A DNA stretch of 16,506 nt from NCBI GenBank assembly GCA_021107695.1, contig JAIOSI010000276.1:1-16506 (forward strand), given 5' to 3'. Positions 1 through 7,059 of this stretch are shown here, one piece after another (the first letter of the stretch is position 1; every line of letters starts with the position of its first letter). Source of the DNA: a bacterium (GTDB taxonomy: Bacteria > RBG-13-66-14). Under the pieces are notes generated by a model that worked only from the letters and a program-made list of their open reading frames with translations, made no database searches and was not told where the DNA came from. The position numbers and the translations under genes were made by a program.

Positions 1-147
1 CGCTAAGTTGCAGACCGGCAACGCGGTGTGCCAGCTTGAAGCTGGACATAAGGCTGACCTGCGGTCAGAACACCTGACAGGTTTTGATGTTGTAGGGGCA
101 GGTCCCCGTGCCTGCCCTTTGTCATAATCAACAGAGGGCGGACACAC
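1..147. repeat. Intergenic hairpin repeats downstream of fabF
   Basis: No gene is visible here. The stretch holds three hairpins: CCAGCTT/AAGCTGG (31-37 with 39-45), CTGACC/GGTCAG around a 3-nt loop (54-59 with 63-68), and a GTAGGGGC-type palindrome with arms GGGCAGG/CCTGCCC (96-102 with 111-117). The first two belong to a modular family also found at 2191-2229, 8743-8843, 12299-12375 and 14680-14845. The third belongs to the dispersed GTAGGGGC family. These are seen directly; their function is unknown. Confidence 0.6.
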
Positions 148-173
148 AAAAGGAGATGCCGCGAGGCATCTCC
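148..173 (-). terminator. Rho-independent terminator of acpP-fabF
   Basis: Read on the minus strand, a 9-bp perfect stem (GGAGATGCC/GGCATCTCC, 4-nt loop) is followed directly by TTTT. It begins 26 nt past the fabF stop codon, the expected place for the end of a leftward acpP-fabF transcript. The T-run is short, so termination may be incomplete. Confidence 0.6.
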
Positions 174-198
174 CTGTTTTACAAATTGAATCGCGCTG

Positions 199-1437
199 CT
201 AGCCCTCGAAGCGTTTGAACGCCATGCGGGCGTTGTGTCCGCCCAAGCCGGGGCTGTTGGAGAGAGCGACCTTGTTTTCCATCTTCCGGTGGTCGCCGGG
301 GACGTAGTCGAGATCGCAATCTTCGCTTGGGTCGGTAAGGTTTGCCGTGGCGTGAACCAGACCGTTCTCGATGCTCTTCGCGACGACGACGGCTTCCAGA
401 CCGCCAGCGGCTCCCAGACCGTGACCGATCAGGGACTTGGTGGAGTTGACGGCAAGCTTGTAGGCGTGCTCACCAAAAACCGTCTTGATCGCCATCGTTT
501 CGTACTTGTCATTCAGCTCGGTGGAGGTTCCGTGGGCGTTAATGTAATCAACATCCGTCGGCTTCAGTCCGGCGTCTTCGATAGCCATCTTCATCGCCCG
601 AACCGCGCCTTCGCCACCGGGTGCCGGAGCGGTCAGGTGATGTCCGTCGCTGGAGAGTCCGTAGCCGACCAGCTCGCAGTAGATTTTTGCCCCACGGGCC
701 TGGGCGTGTTCCAGGGACTCGAACTGAAGAATCCCCGTGCCCTCGCCCATGATAAAGCCATCGCGTTTGGAGTCGAAGGGACAGGAGGCTTCTTCGGGCG
801 GGCAGTCGCGAGTAGTCAGCGCCCGGGCGGAGCAGAATCCACCAAAGCCCAGGTTGCCAATCGCTGCCTCGGATCCGCCAGCCAGCATCAGTTCAATTCT
901 GCCGCTGCGGATGTGATCGAAGGCCTCGCCGATGGCGTGGGTCGCTGAAGCGCAGGCACTGACCGTCGCCAGGTTCGGTCCCTTTAGTCCGGAGGCGATC
1001 GAGACCTGTCCCGCTGCCATATCGGCAATCACCATGGGAATAAAGAAGGGACTGATGCTCTTCGGTCCACGCTCTACAAACTTTTTGGCGGCCCGTTCGA
1101 TGGTGATGATATCGCCGATGCCCACACCGATGAAGACACCGAAGCGATCGCGGTCCACCGCTTCAAGGTCAATTCCGGAGTCTTCGAGAGCCTCTTTCGC
1201 CGCGGTCAACGAGAACTGGACAAAACGAGCGGCGCGTTTGGCGGTTCGTTTGTCAATGGTATCGTAGGGGTCGTAGCCCTTGACCTCGGCGGTTACCTTG
1301 CTGGGGTAGATGTCGGGGTCAACGGCGGTTGTGCTAGCCACTCCGAAACGCCCGGCGACAATGCTATCCCAGGTTTCCGGTACGTTCAGACCTACCGAGT
1401 TTACGTCACCCAATCCGGTAATGACGACACGTCTCAT
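199..1437 (-). CDS. fabF: Beta-ketoacyl-ACP synthase II (FabF)
   Basis: Condensing enzyme of type II fatty-acid synthesis. It elongates acyl-ACP with malonyl-ACP in the cytoplasm. At 412 residues it has the family's usual length and a complete thiolase fold. The active-site Cys is C162 in SACASATHA. The two catalytic His are H302 (NAHGTST) and H339 (SLIGHGLGA), with the conserved Lys K334 just before the latter. The glycine-rich GGSEAAI and GFIMGEG segments are also present. The ATG start has GGAGG 6 nt upstream. It lies 164 nt downstream of acpP on the same strand, the usual acpP-fabF pairing, although no fabD or fabG is visible upstream. The stop codon is TAG. Identification is firm; FabF rather than FabB is inferred from length, the MRRVVITGLG start and the acpP context. 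Confidence 0.96.
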   Translation of the reverse strand: MRRVVITGLGDVNSVGLNVPETWDSIVAGRFGVASTTAVDPDIYPSKVTAEVKGYDPYDTIDKRTAKRAARFVQFSLTAAKEALEDSGIDLEAVDRDRFGVFIGVGIGDIITIERAAKKFVERGPKSISPFFIPMVIADMAAGQVSIASGLKGPNLATVSACASATHAIGEAFDHIRSGRIELMLAGGSEAAIGNLGFGGFCSARALTTRDCPPEEASCPFDSKRDGFIMGEGTGILQFESLEHAQARGAKIYCELVGYGLSSDGHHLTAPAPGGEGAVRAMKMAIEDAGLKPTDVDYINAHGTSTELNDKYETMAIKTVFGEHAYKLAVNSTKSLIGHGLGAAGGLEAVVVAKSIENGLVHATANLTDPSEDCDLDYVPGDHRKMENKVALSNSPGLGGHNARMAFKRFEG

Positions 1438-1494
1438 GGTTTACCTCCGAAGAACTGTTCGCATAAAATAAGTGCTTTTCACAGCACACCGTTA

Positions 1495-1526
1495 AGATGG
1501 GCGTTCGCTCAAACGAACGCCCATCT
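1495..1526 (-). promoter_or_regulatory. Hairpin between acpP and fabF
   Basis: A perfect 13-bp inverted repeat (1495-1507 with 1514-1526, 6-nt loop) sits in the acpP-fabF spacer. On the minus strand the 3' arm is followed by only TTAA, so it is a poor terminator. It could be an attenuator, an RNA-processing site or a 3' stabiliser that keeps acpP mRNA more abundant than fabF mRNA. That role is inference; the inverted repeat is seen directly. Confidence 0.5.
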
Positions 1527-1601
1527 CTTACTCAGTGAATCTTCAGACAGCAATGTCGCAATCTCAGCGAATCGCTGCGAGCTTACCCGTAGTAAACTGC
1601 T

Positions 1602-1838
1602 TTAGGAGGCGTGCTCTTTGAGGTAGGTTACGGCATCGCCGACGGTGCGGATGTTACCGGCATCTTCGTCGGGGATTTCGATGTCGAACTCTTCTTCGAG
1701 CTTCATAACCAGCTCAACAGTGTCGAGGGAATCGGCACCGAGATCGTCCACAAAGGCTGCCTCAAGGGTAACCTGGTCGGCATCCACGGTCAGTTCGCTA
1801 ACTACGATTTCTTTCACTTTGGCTTCGATATCCGCCAT
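1602..1838 (-). CDS. acpP: Acyl carrier protein
   Basis: A small acidic carrier of growing acyl chains in fatty-acid synthesis. It is 78 residues long, typical for AcpP. The phosphopantetheine attachment site is S37 in the canonical [10 protein letters not shown] motif, followed by the acidic helix II and the EIPDEDA segment that docks partner enzymes. The ATG start has GGAGG 5 nt upstream (1843-1847 on the plus strand). It is first in a leftward acpP-fabF unit and has its own promoter at 1906-1934. The stop codon is TAA, one of only two TAA stops in the window. Confidence 0.97.
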   Translation of the reverse strand: MADIEAKVKEIVVSELTVDADQVTLEAAFVDDLGADSLDTVELVMKLEEEFDIEIPDEDAGNIRTVGDAVTYLKEHAS

Positions 1839-1905
1839 TGATCCTCCACGGACAGTGCCTAAACAGGCGTGAGTTGTTTTAGAAAGGACTCTTGTCAGGG
1901 CGCGT

Positions 1906-1934
1906 AGTTTAGCAACTCAAAGGGGGAATGTCAA
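1906..1934 (-). promoter_or_regulatory. Sigma-70-type promoter of acpP
   Basis: On the minus strand a perfect -35 TTGACA (1929-1934) is separated by exactly 17 nt from a -10 TAAACT (1906-1911), followed about 65 nt later by the acpP start. Strong -35 matching suits a highly expressed gene. Found by reading the sequence; not experimentally supported. Confidence 0.6.
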
Positions 1935-2238
1935 GGTGTTGGAAACCGTGGGAATGATCAACTGCTTGCTCAACTGAATTGTCATGGAGAAGTTCGCCCT
2001 TTGCCAGACACAAAAAGAGGGCAAAGACATGTGTCGCCCAGTTTTTATGGTTACCCCTCACCCCCCAGCCCCTCTCCCCAAAGGGGAGAGGGTAGCTAAA
2101 ATCTCCGCTCTACATTAATGGGTAGCGACCAAGGGGAGCGCATACGCGGGTGGAACCGTTGTTTAGACAAGTCCGCCAGTCGCGAGTCTGTGTCCAGCTT
2201 CAAGCTGGTGATGCAACGCACCTCGTTGCTTAAGGGTG
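1935..2238. repeat. Gene-free gap with palindromic repeats
   Basis: No convincing gene is present in this divergent acpP/aminotransferase spacer. It contains a 10-bp GC palindrome CCCTCTCCCC/GGGGAGAGGG (2070-2079 with 2083-2092), embedded in a CCCTCACCCC-type context that recurs in altered form at 9161-9186 and 12621-12660. It also holds a minus-oriented copy of the modular hairpin family: CCAGCTT/AAGCTGG at 2194-2208 and GCAACG/CGTTGC at 2213-2229. Confidence 0.55.
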
Positions 2239-2267
2239 TTGTGAAAAGCTGTCGGCTGGGTTAACAT
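2239..2267 (+). promoter_or_regulatory. Possible promoter of the aminotransferase gene
   Basis: TTGTGA (2239-2244), a 17-nt spacer and TAACAT (2262-2267) match the sigma-70 pattern at 4/6 in each box. The start codon follows 53 nt further on. The match is moderate and could be fortuitous. Confidence 0.35.
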
Positions 2268-2320
2268 TCGTCTTGCTGGTTCTCGCTGCTCACCAAAATC
2301 CAACTTACAAGGAGTGTCAA

Positions 2321-3370
2321 GTGAGTAAACCTCGCTACTACTTCATCGGCGACGGAGACAAGGCGAACCTCGACTTCCCCAGCCTGCGCTTCGACTATCT
2401 CCGCTGTCCCTATCGTTTCGAGGCGATCTTCGAGCATGGTGTCTGGCGGGTACGCGGCGCCATCGAGGATAACGCCATGCACCTCCCCGAAGGCAGCCAG
2501 TGCCTCCACTACGGTCAGCAGCTCTTCGAAGGCATGAAGGTGCAGACCGGAGCCGACGGCAAGCTCTACGCCTTCCGCCCACGAGAGAACGCCAGACGGA
2601 TCAGCGACGGCGCGCGCTACCTCCACGGTCCGGAGATTCCCGAAGAGCTTTTCCTGCGGGGAATCGAAGAGGTTACCCTTGCCAACAAACCGTATATCCC
2701 GCCCTACGGCAGCGGAGCCGCCCTCTACGTCCGTCCCTTCTATCTGGGCATCGGCGATAACGTCGGCGTGAAACCCGCCAGCTCCTACATCTTCCGCATC
2801 TTCGTTACTCCGGTGGGTCCGTACTTCATCGGCGGCTTCGGTCCGGAGCAGGGCAAGGCGTTCCGGGTCTCCGAGTACGACCGCGCCGCCCCGATGGGAA
2901 CCGGGCATGTCAAGGCGGGCGGCAACTACGCCTGTTCCTTCCACCCCGGAGCCGAGGCGAAGGGCAGCGGCTACGCCGAGGCGCTCTACCTTGACCCCGT
3001 CGAGCATAAGTATATCGAGGAGATCGGCGCGGCGAACTTCCTCGCTCTCAAGGGCGATACCCTGCTCACGCCGAAGTCCGGGAGCATCCTGCCCTCGATC
3101 ACCCGCCGCTCGATTATGGAGCTGGGCGAGAAGGTCTTTAAGTGGAAGGTCGAGGAGCGGAAGATTGCCCTGATCGAGCTTGACGAGATCGACGCAGCGG
3201 CATGTTGCGGCACTGCGGCGGTGATTACCTGGATCAAGGAGATCGCGGGAGCCGACAAGAAGTGGAGCTTCCCCTTCGACAAACGCTGGCAGCAGCTCTA
3301 CGATAAGCTCACCGGCATCCAGACCGCCACCGAGGACGACCCCCTGGGCTGGCGTTACGAGATTAAGTAG
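2321..3370 (+). CDS. ilvE: Branched-chain amino acid aminotransferase
   Basis: A PLP enzyme interconverting Val, Leu and Ile with their 2-oxoacids, using 2-oxoglutarate/glutamate. The protein has 349 residues and a fold-type IV signature. The early segment HYGQQLFEGMK (about 63-73) is the family's substrate-side motif. K198 in GTGHVKAGGNY is the expected Schiff-base lysine. EEIGAANFLAL (233-243) matches the cofactor phosphate-binding strand. The start is taken as GTG at 2321 because AAGGAG lies 6 nt upstream; an in-frame ATG at 2273 lacks such a site. The length and spacing of motifs suit the longer (class II, eukaryotic-like) BCAT group. It is monocistronic: a strong terminator follows 29 nt after the TAG stop. 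No other ilv or leu gene is in the window. Confidence 0.93.
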   Translation: MSKPRYYFIGDGDKANLDFPSLRFDYLRCPYRFEAIFEHGVWRVRGAIEDNAMHLPEGSQCLHYGQQLFEGMKVQTGADGKLYAFRPRENARRISDGARYLHGPEIPEELFLRGIEEVTLANKPYIPPYGSGAALYVRPFYLGIGDNVGVKPASSYIFRIFVTPVGPYFIGGFGPEQGKAFRVSEYDRAAPMGTGHVKAGGNYACSFHPGAEAKGSGYAEALYLDPVEHKYIEEIGAANFLALKGDTLLTPKSGSILPSITRRSIMELGEKVFKWKVEERKIALIELDEIDAAACCGTAAVITWIKEIAGADKKWSFPFDKRWQQLYDKLTGIQTATEDDPLGWRYEIK

Positions 3371-3399
3371 CAGCGTCAGTAATAGTGTCGGATTGTTAC

Positions 3400-3427
3400 A
3401 AAACCTCCCCCACGCGGGGAGGTTTTT
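3400..3427 (+). terminator. Rho-independent terminator of ilvE
   Basis: A perfect stem AAACCTCCCC/GGGGAGGTTT with a 5-nt loop runs into TTTTT (3423-3427). It begins 29 nt after the ilvE stop codon and ends 14 nt before the next promoter, so it separates the two genes cleanly. Confidence 0.85.
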
Positions 3428-3441
3428 CTATGAGTTAACCC

Positions 3442-3470
3442 TTGACAACAAGAGTAAATGAGTATATATT
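3442..3470 (+). promoter_or_regulatory. Near-consensus sigma-70 promoter
   Basis: A perfect TTGACA (3442-3447), exactly 17 nt, then TATATT (3465-3470, 5/6 match). The local sequence is AT-rich. Transcription would start near 3477, about 50 nt before the propeller-protein start codon. This is the best promoter in the window and predicts strong expression of the secreted protein. Confidence 0.7.
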
Positions 3471-3529
3471 CTGGTTGTAACTGGAGTTCGTGTAATTGAG
3501 GTTTTCGTGAAGCTAAAGTGGAGGCAACA

Positions 3530-5587
3530 ATGCGCAGGCTGACAGGATTGTTTTTGATTCTCTTCGTGATGGTTGGTGTGAACTTTGCTGATGACGCTGT
3601 TCAGACCGACTGGTCGGGCGGTGGTGGCGTTGATGGTCCGGTTACCGACTGGGGCAATCGGTTTGATCGTCCAATTAATATTAATTGGTCGGATTTCCCC
3701 GGTGAACTGCACCTTGCTTTAGCACCAATTGAGCATACCATTGACAGCACCTATTATGGTGCCAATTTCGTATATGCAGCAGATGTTGACGGCGACGGCG
3801 ACCTGGACATACTGGGTTCGGGTGATGCTGGCACCAGCTGGTGGGAGAACGATGGCTCCGGTGGCGGCTGGACTGAGCATACCATTGACGATGCCAGATC
3901 GCGTTACGCTGCGGACGTTGACGGCGACGGCGACATGGACATACTGTGTTCGACCTATGATGCCAGTGACAGCATCTGGCTGGAGAACGACGGCTCTGGT
4001 GGTGGCTGGACCGAGCATCTTGTTAACGACAGCTTCGGCGGTTCCACGTCGGTTTACGCTGCGGACGTTGACGGCGACGGAGACTTGGACATACTGGGTT
4101 CGAGTATCGACGACGGCTTCATCTGGTGGGAGAACGACGGCTCTGGCGGCGGCTGGACCGAACATCTCGTTGATGGTATCCATGACAATGCGATGTCGGT
4201 TTACGCTGCGGACATTGACGGCGACGGAGACATGGACGTACTGGGTGCACTTTCTTACTTTGATCACTACATTAGCTGGTGGGAGAATACCGACGGTTTT
4301 GGCATTACCTGGACCGAGCATCTCGTTGACGGCAGCTTCTGCAATGCCAATGGTGTCTCTGCCGCCGACGTTGACGGTGACGGAGACATGGATATACTGG
4401 GTACAGCTGGGGGTGCCGACGACGACATCAGCTGGTGGGAGAACGACAGCTCTGGCGGCGGCTGGACTGAGCATCGCGTTGGTGACTACTGGGGCGGTGC
4501 AAATGATGTCTATGCCACCGACATTGATGGCGACGGAGACACGGACATACTCTGCGCAGCTTACTTTGCCAATGACATCAGCTGGTGGGAGAACGACGGC
4601 TCTGGCGGCGGCTGGACCGAACATACCGTTGATGTCAACTTCGGCGGTGCTGCTTCGGTTTACGCTGCGGACGTTGACGGCGACGGAAACATGGACATAC
4701 TGGGTGCGGCTGCTAGTTATAATGACATCACCTGGTGGGAGGCGGGGTTTAAAACTGGCAACCTGAACAGCTCGATTCTCGATACCGACGCTCTGCCGGA
4801 GTGGGGACAGATAAGCTGGACGGCGGATACTCCCACCGACACGACACTTTCCGTGAAAATCCGTGCCAGTAACGACTCCGACAATATGGGCGGGTGGATA
4901 CAGGTAGTTAACTCAGGTGATGAGCTGGGCGATTACCTGACCGACTACGACCGCTACTTCCAGTACAAGGTTGCCTTCGCAACGACGGACAGTGCTGTTA
5001 GCCCGACCTTTGAGGACATTACCATCAACTGGACAGATTGTACGGCGGTGGAATCCGTTGACCTCTCTGCCGAGGCTGCGGACGAAGGTGTGCTGCTGAG
5101 TTGGTCTATCATTGGTGATGAACCTGTGTCGCTCTCTGTCCTGCGCAGATGTGGCTCTGAGGAAACCCTTCACCCTATGGGTGAACTAAATGGTTCGGCG
5201 ACGAGCTGGCTCGATGTTTCCGCCGAGGCGGGCGTGGAGTACGCCTATTATCTTGAGGTTACGGAGTTCGACGGCACAGTCAGCCGCTTTGGTCCCAGCG
5301 AGGTAGTCGTTCCGGGAATGGTCAGCGAGCTGGCTCTGAGCGACCCGTACCCAAACCCAGCGGATGAGAGCCTGACTATTCACTACGAGTTGACCCAGAA
5401 TGGGTCAGTGGAGTTGAATGTTTACGACCTCTCCGGTCGTTTGGTGGAGACGTTGGTCAGCGGCGAGCAGACCGCCGGACGGCACAGCGTAAGTTGGGAT
5501 AGCTCCACCTCGGCGACGGGCGTTTACCTGCTGCGCCTTGAAGCAACGGGAGAGGCAATCACCAAACGCGCGGTGATCAGCCGGTAG
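3530..5587 (+). CDS. Secreted FG-GAP/VCBS beta-propeller protein with T9SS-type sorting domain
   Basis: A 685-residue exported protein of unknown ligand. A signal peptide (about 1-20: MRRLTGLFLILFVMVGVNFA) leads to a short Trp/Gly-rich region. Seven repeats of 44-52 residues follow, each carrying a DVDGDGDxDI-type calcium-binding loop and a WWENDGSGGGWTEH strand, as expected for a complete seven-bladed FG-GAP/VCBS propeller (about residues 80-405). Next come a beta-sandwich-like segment (about 410-500) and an Fn3-like segment (about 505-595). The C-terminus (about 597-685) has the PYPNPADESLTI, VYDLSGRLVETL and GVYLLRLEA pattern of type IX secretion sorting domains. The ATG at 3530 is preferred over GTG at 3518 because GGAGG lies 5 nt before it and the signal peptide then starts correctly. 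It sits alone between a promoter and a terminator. Surface location is inferred from the sorting domain. Confidence 0.88.
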   Translation: MRRLTGLFLILFVMVGVNFADDAVQTDWSGGGGVDGPVTDWGNRFDRPININWSDFPGELHLALAPIEHTIDSTYYGANFVYAADVDGDGDLDILGSGDAGTSWWENDGSGGGWTEHTIDDARSRYAADVDGDGDMDILCSTYDASDSIWLENDGSGGGWTEHLVNDSFGGSTSVYAADVDGDGDLDILGSSIDDGFIWWENDGSGGGWTEHLVDGIHDNAMSVYAADIDGDGDMDVLGALSYFDHYISWWENTDGFGITWTEHLVDGSFCNANGVSAADVDGDGDMDILGTAGGADDDISWWENDSSGGGWTEHRVGDYWGGANDVYATDIDGDGDTDILCAAYFANDISWWENDGSGGGWTEHTVDVNFGGAASVYAADVDGDGNMDILGAAASYNDITWWEAGFKTGNLNSSILDTDALPEWGQISWTADTPTDTTLSVKIRASNDSDNMGGWIQVVNSGDELGDYLTDYDRYFQYKVAFATTDSAVSPTFEDITINWTDCTAVESVDLSAEAADEGVLLSWSIIGDEPVSLSVLRRCGSEETLHPMGELNGSATSWLDVSAEAGVEYAYYLEVTEFDGTVSRFGPSEVVVPGMVSELALSDPYPNPADESLTIHYELTQNGSVELNVYDLSGRLVETLVSGEQTAGRHSVSWDSSTSATGVYLLRLEATGEAITKRAVISR
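3782..4745 (+). repeat. Seven in-frame propeller repeats
   Basis: The DNA encoding the DVDGDGD loops recurs at 3782, 3914, 4064, 4211, 4367, 4520 and 4670, with spacings of 132, 150, 147, 156, 153 and 150 nt, all multiples of three. Stretches such as GACGTTGACGGCGACGG are nearly identical between copies. This suggests growth by internal duplication or homogenisation by recombination. It is a protein repeat, not a mobile element. Confidence 0.85.
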
Positions 5588-5604
5588 GGTTTGATTGTGA
5601 TCGT

Positions 5605-5631
5605 AGGGGCGTATTGAATACGCCCCTTTTT
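5605..5631 (+). terminator. Terminator of the propeller-protein gene (GTAGGGGC-type palindrome)
   Basis: A 10-bp perfect stem AGGGGCGTAT/ATACGCCCCT with a 3-nt loop is followed by TTTTT, 18 nt after the stop codon. The element belongs to the dispersed GTAGGGGC palindrome family, so here a repeat copy appears to double as the terminator. Confidence 0.7.
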
Positions 5632-5645
5632 CACCCCCTCACACG

Positions 5646-5764
5646 TGTAGGGACCGACCTAAAGGTCGGTCCCTACATTAACTACAAAAGGGCGAACCCA
5701 ATATCCATGAATTGGTTTTGCCCCTTTTTCTATTCGGTAAAGGGGCGCAGCACGCCGCGCCCCT
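5646..5764. repeat. Cluster of palindromic repeats between convergent genes
   Basis: A perfect 15-bp inverted repeat with a 2-nt loop (5646-5660 with 5663-5677) has core GACCGACCT/AGGTCGGTC. An imperfect hairpin (about 5686-5730) reads into a T-run on the plus strand. A third element has arms AGGGGCGC/GCGCCCCT (5741-5748 with 5757-5764). The last one lies just past the lipoprotein gene and could weakly terminate it on the minus strand, where TTT follows. The first element recurs at 12556-12577 with a compensated base pair. Confidence 0.65.
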
Positions 5765-5782
5765 ACGGTTACCTAGCCGCTC

Positions 5783-6943
5783 CTATTCCTCCGGGGCCTC
5801 TTCCTCAATGGCTTCCTCTGGTGTTTCAAGGTCTTCTTCACTAACGGGTTCTACCTCAACAGCTTCTTCGACGACTTCTTCAATCACGACTTCTTCAACA
5901 ACCTCTTCTTCCGGCTCATCGGCGGTCGCTTCGGCTGGCTCCCAGACGTCAAGGTCGAAGATTTCGATGGTGTGCGATCCCGTATTCGCCAGGTAGAGCA
6001 GTCGGTCTTCGTAGTTCAACGCAACCCCGGCAGGCTGGAGCAGCACCGTGCCGTCGTCGGCGGACAGCTCCATCTCGTCGAGGGGCCGACCGTCCTCCCG
6101 GTAAAGCTGGATGATGTTGTCCAGATCGTCCACCACGGCGATGAGACCTCCATCGGCTGCCAGAGCCGCTGGTGAGTTGAGCATGGTATCGAAGCTGTCC
6201 GTAATCCGGGCGCGATAATCGATGTGATAGACCATCCCGGTCTCGGTCAACGCCCAGAAGGAGCGGTCGTAGTCAATCGCCAGATCGATGATGTCGTTGA
6301 TATGCTCAAAGCCCTCGCCGGTGGGGTAGAGAACCTCGCCCAGCCCACCACGGCTGTCGAACTGGAACAGCTCCTCGTCGGAGGAGACCCACAGCTCGCC
6401 GACTCAGGACGCCACCAGAGAGAGGGGATGACCGGGGACATCGGCGGAGCCGATGAGGGTGTTGTCGTCGCGAATCAGGCTCCCTACCGAGGAGAGCGGG
6501 GTGGTGCTTTCGCTGACCACAAAGGCGGTGGAGACATCGGTAAACTTGATCACCGTTCCGGCTCCGGCATCGGCGAGGAAGATATGCCCCTGCTGGTTGA
6601 CCGAGAGGTCCTGGAAGCTGTAGGCACGCTCAGCACCACCGAAGTCGTAGTCGTAGGCGCGGTAGAGTCCGCCCTCGTTATCGAAAATCTGCACCCGTCG
6701 ATTGCCGCTGTCCAGGACGCAGAGCCTCCCGGAGCTGTCCAGAGCCAGAGCCGTTGGATTGAGCAACTCGCCGAGGTCGCTGCCGTAGTAGCTCAGGGTA
6801 TCGCGATGATACATCGAGACCCGTCCACCTTCTGCCAGCCGCACCGTCTCCTTGGCGGTAACCTCCATGTCGGAGTTCATCGTAAGCTGGCAACCGACGA
6901 CGAGCAGCGTGAGTACCATAAACAAAAAGACTGACTTCCTCAT
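5783..6943 (-). CDS. NHL-type beta-propeller lipoprotein interrupted by one in-frame TGA
   Basis: The reading frame runs from ATG (6943) to TAG (5783): 386 sense positions broken only by TGA at codon 180 (6404-6406). The N-terminus is a lipoprotein signal (MRKSVFLFMVLTLLVVGC, Cys at 18), so an envelope location is likely. About six NHL-like blades follow, for example NPTALALDSSGRLCVLDSG and QPAGVALNYEDRLLYLANTG. The tail (about 334-386) is very acidic and Glu/Val-rich. The TGA falls in the variable turn of one blade (PLSLVAS-stop-VGELWVSS), and the same frame continues the propeller on both sides. The first possible restart is a TTG 51 codons later with no ribosome-binding site. Options are a recent nonsense mutation, a sequencing error, or TGA read-through. 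Conservative gene calling would give 6404-6943 plus a downstream fragment. The ligand and role are unknown. Confidence 0.75.
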
Positions 6944-7002
6944 ATAACCCCCGTCAGGAAGAAGTGGTTAAGCGTAGGTAATGCTTTTTCGTCTTACTTA
7001 CC

Positions 7003-7021
7003 GGGGCGTATTCAATGCCCC
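7003..7021. repeat. GTAGGGGC-type palindrome between mtnP and lipoprotein gene
   Basis: GGGGC and GCCCC arms flank a short spacer (7003-7007 with 7017-7021), followed by CTACAGG. The spacer text GTATTCAAT echoes that of the terminator at 5605-5627. No T-run follows on the minus strand, so mtnP and the downstream lipoprotein gene may be co-transcribed through it. Confidence 0.5.
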
Positions 7022-7059
7022 TACAGGTAATGTTCTGGCAAAATGCCGGATGGGCAGAT

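Noticed and set aside
235..948. Long plus-strand open frame opposite fabF
   Set aside because: It is antisense to a complete condensing enzyme, shows no domain, and arises from the GC-rich codon bias of fabF.
2261..3007. Long minus-strand open frame opposite ilvE
   Set aside because: Antisense to a fully conserved aminotransferase, with no recognisable protein and no ribosome-binding site.
3719..4766. Two long frames (one per strand) over the propeller repeats
   Set aside because: They are repeat translations in the wrong frame; only the frame with signal peptide, Ca-binding loops and sorting domain makes sense.
5614..5844. Short plus-strand frame containing DLKVGPYIN, echoed at 12243-12671
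   Set aside because: The similarity between the two comes from the shared DNA palindrome GACCGACCT/AGGTCGGTC, not from a protein; both lie in repeat clusters.
6377..6406. Selenocysteine at the in-frame TGA
   Set aside because: The downstream fold starts immediately at the TGA and is short for a bacterial SECIS, and the site is a variable turn in a propeller with no redox Cys context. Kept only as a remote option.
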